Assembly: GCA_946481605.1 (NCBI GenBank)
Contig: CAMLPA010000204.1
Span: 1-6,283 of the forward strand
Reading direction: 5' to 3'
DNA: 6,283 nucleotides
Source of the DNA: an uncultured Flavihumibacter sp.
GTDB lineage: Bacteria > Bacteroidota > Bacteroidia > Chitinophagales > Chitinophagaceae
In this document: positions 1-4,027 of the stretch, piece after piece
How positions within the stretch are numbered: the stretch's first letter is position 1
How the letters are laid out: each line of letters starts with the position of its first letter
Made by a program: the position numbers and the translations under genes
The notes under the pieces: model-generated
Databases searched by the model: none
What the model saw: only the letters and a program-made list of their open reading frames with translations
Told to the model about the DNA's origin: nothing

Positions 1-236
1 TGCACCGGGAGGTTTTCCCGGGCCTGTGTTTTCAGGTCAAGTCCCATGTGGTAATGGTTGGAACGAAGTTCACCGAAATTCCCGCTCAGGGAGATGGGAA
101 TATTCAAAGGATTTCTGAAGAAATTTTGGGGATAGGCCGTAGCCGGGAACAACTGCGCCCGAACCGGGAGGAGGTAAAAAATACCCAGAAACAAGATAAT
201 GCCACACTTCGCTGAAAATTTACGCGTCTTCGCCAT
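1..236 (-). CDS. Secreted M23-family metallopeptidase, N-terminal fragment (cut by window edge)
   Basis: Reading the minus strand from the ATG at 236-234 gives 78 complete codons running off the left edge without a stop. Residues 1-27 look like a signal peptide: a basic start (K3, R5, K6, K10), a hydrophobic core at about 12-23, and a likely cleavage after VRA before Q28. The mature part has the block typical of Bacteroidota M23 proteins: YPQNFFRNPLNIPISL at 35-50, then GNFGELR at 52-58, then NHYHMGLDLKTQ at 60-71. In this last block H63 and D67 fit the first zinc-ligand motif HxGxD of M23 (lysostaphin/LytM-type) peptidases. The second motif, HxH, would lie beyond the edge and cannot be checked. 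Family members cut peptide cross-links in peptidoglycan, or are inactive relatives that regulate such enzymes. A periplasmic or outer-membrane location is inferred from the signal peptide. The gene is divergent from the rest of the left half and has its own promoter. Confidence 0.85.
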   Translation of the reverse strand, partial: MAKTRKFSAKCGIILFLGIFYLLPVRAQLFPATAYPQNFFRNPLNIPISLSGNFGELRSNHYHMGLDLKTQARENLPV

Positions 237-455
237 CCTTTTACCTGTTTTTTGCGTTAATACTGGGGTCAAAGGTAGGTGAACGGGCTTATCTGTAGAA
301 CCACTGTTTGAACATCAAACCAAAAGTTCTGTTAACTTAAAAATTATATATAAAGGATACAACGTTTGGCATGATATTTCTGTCATCAGTAAAACATCCA
401 ATCTTCCAACATGGAATTCCGCTATTAAGCCTTTAAAAATTTAAAACAGGAGCGT
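237..455. other. Divergent intergenic region between the M23 gene and the small membrane-protein gene
   Basis: This 219-base stretch separates two divergently oriented genes and has no coding potential that I can see. It contains the minus-strand promoter at 270-277 and an AT-rich tract at about 331-354. On the plus strand the best -7-like octamer is TATTTCTG at 375-382 (five of the six fixed positions of TAnnTTTG), about 74 bases before the ATG at 456. It has no TTTG at the expected -33 distance, so the plus-strand promoter is not settled. Confidence 0.5.
270..277 (-). promoter_or_regulatory. Bacteroidota -7 box for the M23 peptidase gene
   Basis: On the minus strand 277-270 reads TACCTTTG, a perfect match to the Bacteroidota sigma-ABfr -7 consensus TAnnTTTG. 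It lies 33 bases upstream of the ATG at 236, which implies a leader of roughly 25-30 nt. No good TTTG -33 box sits 19-21 bases further upstream; only a poor GGTTC-like stretch near 298-302 is in range. The same octamer serves as the -7 box before carB. Confidence 0.5.
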
Positions 456-668
456 ATGAAAACAGGATTTAAAACAAAACTTACATTGCTGGTAGCCGCC
501 GCAGCAGGGTTTGTGGCGGGAAGATGGGGAAATTCGGAAACAAAAGACAGGTTGACACAACGCTTCAAGGTCAAACAGATCGATCAACGCCCTGCGGCTG
601 GGGATGTGGATGTGATGCATGGCGAGGTAACCCTTGACGAGTACGAATTGTTATCGTTTCACAACTGA
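456..668 (+). CDS. Small single-span membrane or secreted protein, unknown function (70 aa)
   Basis: I do not recognise the family. The 70-residue product has a basic N-terminus (K2, K6, K8), then a short Ala/Leu/Val-rich hydrophobic segment at about 9-21 ending in GRWG. A polar C-terminal half of about 48 residues follows, starting out positively charged (KDRLTQRFKVK) and ending acidic (DVDV, DEYE). This would suit a membrane-anchored small protein or a secreted one; the hydrophobic stretch is short for a full transmembrane helix, and no clear cleavage site or lipobox cysteine is present. An AGGAG at 448-452, three bases before the ATG, is a fair though close ribosome binding site. A perfect intrinsic terminator begins 34 bases after the stop. 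The gene is probably real because it has a ribosome binding site, a plausible N-terminal topology signal and its own terminator, and appears to be monocistronic. Confidence 0.65.
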   Translation: MKTGFKTKLTLLVAAAAGFVAGRWGNSETKDRLTQRFKVKQIDQRPAAGDVDVMHGEVTLDEYELLSFHN

Positions 669-702
669 GTATCAGAATTTTAAACAGATGATATATCCCC
701 TT

Positions 703-737
703 GTGCCCGCTTCTTTTGGAAGCGGGCACTTTTTTTT
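703..737 (+). terminator. Strong intrinsic terminator after the small gene
   Basis: An 11-bp perfect stem pairs GTGCCCGCTTC (703-713) with GAAGCGGGCAC (719-729) around a five-base loop. It is followed at once by eight Ts (730-737). No A-tract flanks the left arm, so it should act only on plus-strand transcripts. It ends transcription from the 456-668 gene, and its T-tract overlaps the carB promoter. Confidence 0.93.
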
Positions 738-766
738 GGAGTGGGGGGCGCATCTTCATACCTTTG
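735..766 (+). promoter_or_regulatory. carB promoter (TTTG -33 box, N20, TACCTTTG -7 box)
   Basis: TTTG at 735-738 and TACCTTTG at 759-766 are separated by 20 bases, matching the Bacteroidota consensus TTTG-N19-21-TAnnTTTG at every fixed position. Transcription should start a few bases after 766, leaving a leader of only about 10-20 nt before the ATG at 789. The -33 box consists of the last three Ts of the upstream terminator tract plus the next G, so the two signals physically overlap. Consensus knowledge is from the phylum; the start point has not been measured. Confidence 0.8.
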
Positions 767-788
767 CGCAATTTATCTCGATAAAAAA

Positions 789-3611
789 ATGCCTAAAGAC
801 GCCTCCATCAAGTCGGTCCTGATCATCGGTTCAGGTCCTATCATCATCGGTCAAGCCTGCGAATTTGATTACTCCGGAACCCAGGCTGCACGCAGCCTTC
901 GTGAAGAAGGAATCAAAGTAATTCTTATTAACTCCAACCCCGCCACCATCATGACTGACCCTATGATGGCCGACCGGGTGTACCTGCTCCCACTCACTGT
1001 GGAAAGTATCGAGCAGATCCTGGAGGAAAACCAGATCGATGCAGTTCTTCCTACCATGGGCGGCCAAACGGCCCTCAACCTGGCCAAAGAAGCCGAAGAA
1101 CTCGGGGTTTGGGAAAAATTCAACGTACGCCTGATCGGGGTAGACATCAAAGCCATCGATAAAGCTGAAGACCGCGAACTCTTCCGCCAATGGATGATCA
1201 GAATGGGTGTGCCCGTTGCTCCCGCTAAAACCGCGAACTCCTTCCTCGAAGGAAAAGAATTCGCGCAGGAAATAGGTTTCCCCCTCGTAATCCGCCCCTC
1301 CTTTACCCTCGGTGGTACAGGTGGTGGTTTCGTTCACTCTAAAGATGACCTCGACGAAGCGCTCAACCGCGGTCTCCAGGCCTCTCCCATCCACGAAGTA
1401 CTGGTGGAACAAGCCGTGCTGGGATGGAAAGAATACGAACTGGAACTGCTTCGCGATGCCAACGACAACGTGGTGATCATCTGTACCGTGGAGAACTTCG
1501 ACCCCATGGGTGTGCATACCGGCGACTCCATCACTGTTGCCCCGGCCATGACACTCAGCGACACCGCCTTCCAACTGATGCGCAACACAGCCATCAACAT
1601 GATGCGCGACCTCGGCAACTTCGCCGGAGGTTGTAACGTGCAGTTCGCCCTCAACCCCGAAACAGAAGAGATCATCGCGATCGAGATCAACCCACGCGTG
1701 AGCCGCTCTTCTGCCCTGGCCTCCAAAGCTACGGGATACCCCATCGCCAAGATCGCCGCTAAACTGGCCATCGGATATACACTGGATGAACTGGAAAACC
1801 AGATCACCAAAACCACTTCCGCTTACTTCGAACCAGCCCTGGACTATGTGATCGTGAAAGTGCCCCGCTGGAACTTCGATAAATTCAAAGGAGCAAACGA
1901 TACGCTCGGTCTGCAGATGAAGAGCGTGGGAGAAGTAATGGCCATCGGCCGCAGCTTCACCGAAGCCGTGCAGAAAGCCTGCCAGAGTCTCGAGAACAAC
2001 GCTGTTGGGCTGGGCTACTATGGCAAATCCCAGATGCACGCGGAAGAACTCATCGAATACATCAAGACCCCGAAATGGGACCGTCTGTTCCGCATCAAAG
2101 ACGCGCTGATGCTGGGCGTGAGTGTGAGCACCGTGGTAAAAGCTACCAGGATCGACCGCTGGTTCATCTACGAGATCCAGAAGATCTGCAACATCGAGAA
2201 AGAAATCGCCAAATACAAACTGGAGTCACTGCCCATCGAACTGCTGCGCGAAGCCAAACACCACGGCTTCTCCGACGAGCAGATTAGCCGCATCATGCAG
2301 GACGCCAGCGAAGATGCCGTGTACGAAAAAAGAAAAGCGGCCGGCATTACCCGCGTATACAAAATGGTGGACACCTGCGCCGCGGAATTCGAAGCGAAAA
2401 CACCTTATTTCTACTCTACTTTCGAAAACGGCAACTACAACGAAAGCAAGCGCAGCGATAAAAAGAAGATCGTCGTACTCGGCTCCGGCCCCAACAGGAT
2501 CGGACAGGGTATCGAATTCGACTACTGCTGCGTACACGGGCTGCTCGCCATCAAAGAATCCGGCTACGAAGCCATCATGGTGAACTGTAACCCCGAAACC
2601 GTTTCCACCGATTTCGACGTCGCCGATAAACTGTACTTCGAACCCGTTTACTGGGAACACCTCTGGGAAATCATCGAACACGAGCAACCCGAAGGAGTAA
2701 TCGTGCAACTCGGCGGTCAAACAGCGTTGAAACTCGCCGAACGCCTCCACGAGAAAGGCATTAAGATCATCGGAACTTCCTTCGATAGCATGGACATTGC
2801 CGAAGACCGTGGCCGCTTCTCCGATATGCTGAAAGAACTGGAAATTCCTTACCCGCAATATGGTACTGCTTACGATGTGGATGAAGCCATCGTGGTGGCC
2901 AACAAAGTAGGCTATCCGGTACTCGTGCGTCCTTCCTACGTGTTGGGCGGACAAAGGATGCGTATCGTAATCAACGATGAAGAAGTGGAAAAAGCAGTAG
3001 TGAGTCTGCTGAAACATATTCCCGGTAACAAGATTCTCATCGACCACTTCCTCGACCGCTGTCAGGAAGCAGAAGTGGACGCTATCTTCGACGGGGAGAA
3101 CTTCCATGTAATGGGTGTGATGGAACATATTGAGCCCGCAGGTATCCACTCCGGCGACTCTAACGCGGTACTGCCCGCCTTCAACCTCACCCCGCTCGTG
3201 GTGACCACCATGGAACACTATTCCGAAAAGATCGCCCGCGCACTGAACATCAAAGGACTGATCAACATCCAGTTCGCGATCAAAGACGGAAAGGTATTCG
3301 TGATCGAGGCCAACCCACGCGCTTCACGTACCACGCCATTCATCGCGAAAGCATACCAGATTCCTTACCTCAACATCGCCACAAAAGTGATGCTGGGCGC
3401 CAACAAACTCACCGATTTTAAATTCGAGAAAAAACTGAAAGGATACGCCATCAAAGAACCGGTGTTCTCTTTCAACAAGTTCCCCGGTGTGAACAAGGAA
3501 CTCGGGCCGGAAATGAAATCCACAGGAGAAGCGATCCGCTTCGTGAAAGACCTGCGCGATCCTTACTTCAGGCAGTTGTACAAAGACAGGAGCATGTACC
3601 TGAGCAAGTAA
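789..3611 (+). CDS. carB: Carbamoyl-phosphate synthase large subunit, lacking the C-terminal allosteric domain (940 aa)
   Basis: With a glutaminase subunit (CarA), CarB makes carbamoyl phosphate from bicarbonate, ammonia from glutamine, and two ATP, for pyrimidine and arginine synthesis in the cytoplasm. Both homologous halves are present. In the carboxyphosphate half (about 1-400), [17 protein letters not shown] (14-30), R129, R169, E215, Q285, E299, N301 and R303 align with the E. coli catalytic residues at the same numbers. A linker/oligomerisation region follows at about 401-555. In the carbamoyl-phosphate half (about 556-935), [16 protein letters not shown] (565-580), R674, R714, E760, Q828, E840, N842 and R844 align one residue below the E. 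coli numbers. The protein ends at 940, whereas E. coli CarB has 1073 residues, so the MGS-like domain that binds UMP, IMP and ornithine is absent. The ATG at 789 is chosen because MPK plus [11 protein letters not shown] matches the family N-terminus; the in-frame GTG at 741 would place the promoter inside the gene. The start lies in an A-rich context without Shine-Dalgarno. No carA is adjacent. Confidence 0.97.
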   Translation: MPKDASIKSVLIIGSGPIIIGQACEFDYSGTQAARSLREEGIKVILINSNPATIMTDPMMADRVYLLPLTVESIEQILEENQIDAVLPTMGGQTALNLAKEAEELGVWEKFNVRLIGVDIKAIDKAEDRELFRQWMIRMGVPVAPAKTANSFLEGKEFAQEIGFPLVIRPSFTLGGTGGGFVHSKDDLDEALNRGLQASPIHEVLVEQAVLGWKEYELELLRDANDNVVIICTVENFDPMGVHTGDSITVAPAMTLSDTAFQLMRNTAINMMRDLGNFAGGCNVQFALNPETEEIIAIEINPRVSRSSALASKATGYPIAKIAAKLAIGYTLDELENQITKTTSAYFEPALDYVIVKVPRWNFDKFKGANDTLGLQMKSVGEVMAIGRSFTEAVQKACQSLENNAVGLGYYGKSQMHAEELIEYIKTPKWDRLFRIKDALMLGVSVSTVVKATRIDRWFIYEIQKICNIEKEIAKYKLESLPIELLREAKHHGFSDEQISRIMQDASEDAVYEKRKAAGITRVYKMVDTCAAEFEAKTPYFYSTFENGNYNESKRSDKKKIVVLGSGPNRIGQGIEFDYCCVHGLLAIKESGYEAIMVNCNPETVSTDFDVADKLYFEPVYWEHLWEIIEHEQPEGVIVQLGGQTALKLAERLHEKGIKIIGTSFDSMDIAEDRGRFSDMLKELEIPYPQYGTAYDVDEAIVVANKVGYPVLVRPSYVLGGQRMRIVINDEEVEKAVVSLLKHIPGNKILIDHFLDRCQEAEVDAIFDGENFHVMGVMEHIEPAGIHSGDSNAVLPAFNLTPLVVTTMEHYSEKIARALNIKGLINIQFAIKDGKVFVIEANPRASRTTPFIAKAYQIPYLNIATKVMLGANKLTDFKFEKKLKGYAIKEPVFSFNKFPGVNKELGPEMKSTGEAIRFVKDLRDPYFRQLYKDRSMYLSK

Positions 3612-3632
3612 GTTTTAGATAATTCTTTTGAG

Positions 3633-3663
3633 AAGGATGTGCCGGGAGGTGCATCCTTTTTTT
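3633..3663 (+). terminator. Intrinsic terminator of carB
   Basis: Starting 21 bases after the carB stop, 3633-3643 pairs with 3648-3658 to give an 11-bp stem (two G-T wobbles) capped by a GGGA loop. A T-run covers 3657-3663, so the hairpin foot overlaps the T-tract. The arms read AAGGATG on the left (3633-3639) and CATCCTT on the right (3652-3658). Confidence 0.85.
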
Positions 3664-3668
3664 GTTTT

Positions 3669-3810
3669 CACGCGACTGCTTTGTGCTTCGCACTGCGCAG
3701 CGCACTGCTTCGTTCCTCGCAGGGGCAAGGACGCAAAGCCTTGATTACATTTGCGCAGGCTTTGTTGCGGAATTTTTTGCTCGCGGAGGCGCAGCGGCGC
3801 GGAGCATTGA
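3669..3810. repeat. Probable composite dispersed intergenic repeat (GC-rich, noncoding)
   Basis: This stretch is noncoding but strongly patterned. TGCTTCG occurs at 3684-3690 and 3706-3712, and CACTGC at 3691-3696 and 3703-3708. The second TGCTTCG continues into TTCCTCGCA, as in a short repeat I remember from intergenic DNA of many bacteria. Further right, GGACGCAAAG (3729-3738) and GCGGAGGCGCAGCGGCGCGG (3783-3802) resemble the 'gacgcaaagg...cgcagaggcgcagag' type of widespread intergenic repeat, with GCGGAG repeated at 3783-3788 and 3799-3804. A 7-bp inverted repeat, CAAAGCC (3734-3740) with GGCTTTG (3758-3764), could form a hairpin with a 17-base loop. The internal repeats are directly visible; membership in a dispersed family is recalled and not verified. 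Open frames on both strands here (3639-3839 plus, 3615-3821 minus) look like incidental translation of the repeat. Confidence 0.45.
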
Positions 3811-3961
3811 GTAATCGCCAAGAAGTGTTACGTTGCTGATGGCGGTGATTTCATGCGCTGGCTCGTTCATCGTGGGAACAGGGCATAAATTAGAATGAAG
3901 AGGTGCAAGGGTATGAGGAGGAGAATGCAGTTATATTTTGAAAAAGGAATTGGTTTCATTC
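3811..3961. other. Intergenic spacer with no recognisable feature
   Basis: Between the repeat-like block and the terminator of the right-hand gene I see no gene, RNA or promoter that I can support. A 27-codon frame starting at 3925 after a purine-rich GAGGAGGAGA has a good-looking ribosome binding site. However, it reads straight through the hairpin at 3969-3997 and encodes nothing recognisable, so it is not called. Confidence 0.4.
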
Positions 3962-3997
3962 AAAAAAAGTCCGGATGGCGCGAACGCTCATCCGGAC
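3962..3997 (-). terminator. Intrinsic terminator of the T9SS cargo gene
   Basis: On the minus strand the stem GTCCGGATG (3997-3989) pairs perfectly with CATCCGGAC (3977-3969). An inner GCG/CGC extension closes a TTCG tetraloop, with one bulged base at 3988. Seven Ts follow (3968-3962 read on the minus strand). It lies 30 bases beyond the stop codon of the minus-strand gene and has no T-tract on the other side, so it should act only leftward. Confidence 0.93.
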
Positions 3998-4027
3998 AAC
4001 CCCTCTAACTATGAACTTTTTAGTGAC

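Noticed and set aside
324..338. Short inverted repeat AAGTT/AACTT as a possible operator
   Set aside because: Only five AT-rich base pairs around a five-base loop, in an AT-rich tract where such matches occur by chance.
741..788. In-frame upstream GTG start that would add 16 residues to CarB
   Set aside because: The extension is unlike CarB N-termini, would place the -7 box inside the coding region, and begins right after the terminator T-tract. The ATG at 789 matches the family start.
831..2039. Long minus-strand open frame (about 400 codons) opposite carB
   Set aside because: It lies wholly antisense to a clearly conserved gene and encodes a His/Phe/Gly-rich, low-complexity product with no recognisable domain. 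It is the expected shadow of carB codon use.
2226..3218. Second long minus-strand open frame (about 330 codons) opposite carB
   Set aside because: Same reason: antisense shadow of the second ATP-grasp half, with the same skewed composition and no promoter or family signature.
3734..3764. CAAAGCC/GGCTTTG inverted repeat as a second terminator for carB
   Set aside because: The loop is 17 bases, the stem only 7 bp, and no T-run follows directly; a good terminator already lies at 3633-3663. It is better explained as part of the repeat-like block.
3615..3839. Open frames on both strands in the region after carB
   Set aside because: They overlap each other, the carB terminator and the repeat-like block. 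Their products look like translations of GC-rich repeats (for example LLAEAQRRGA) and not real proteins.
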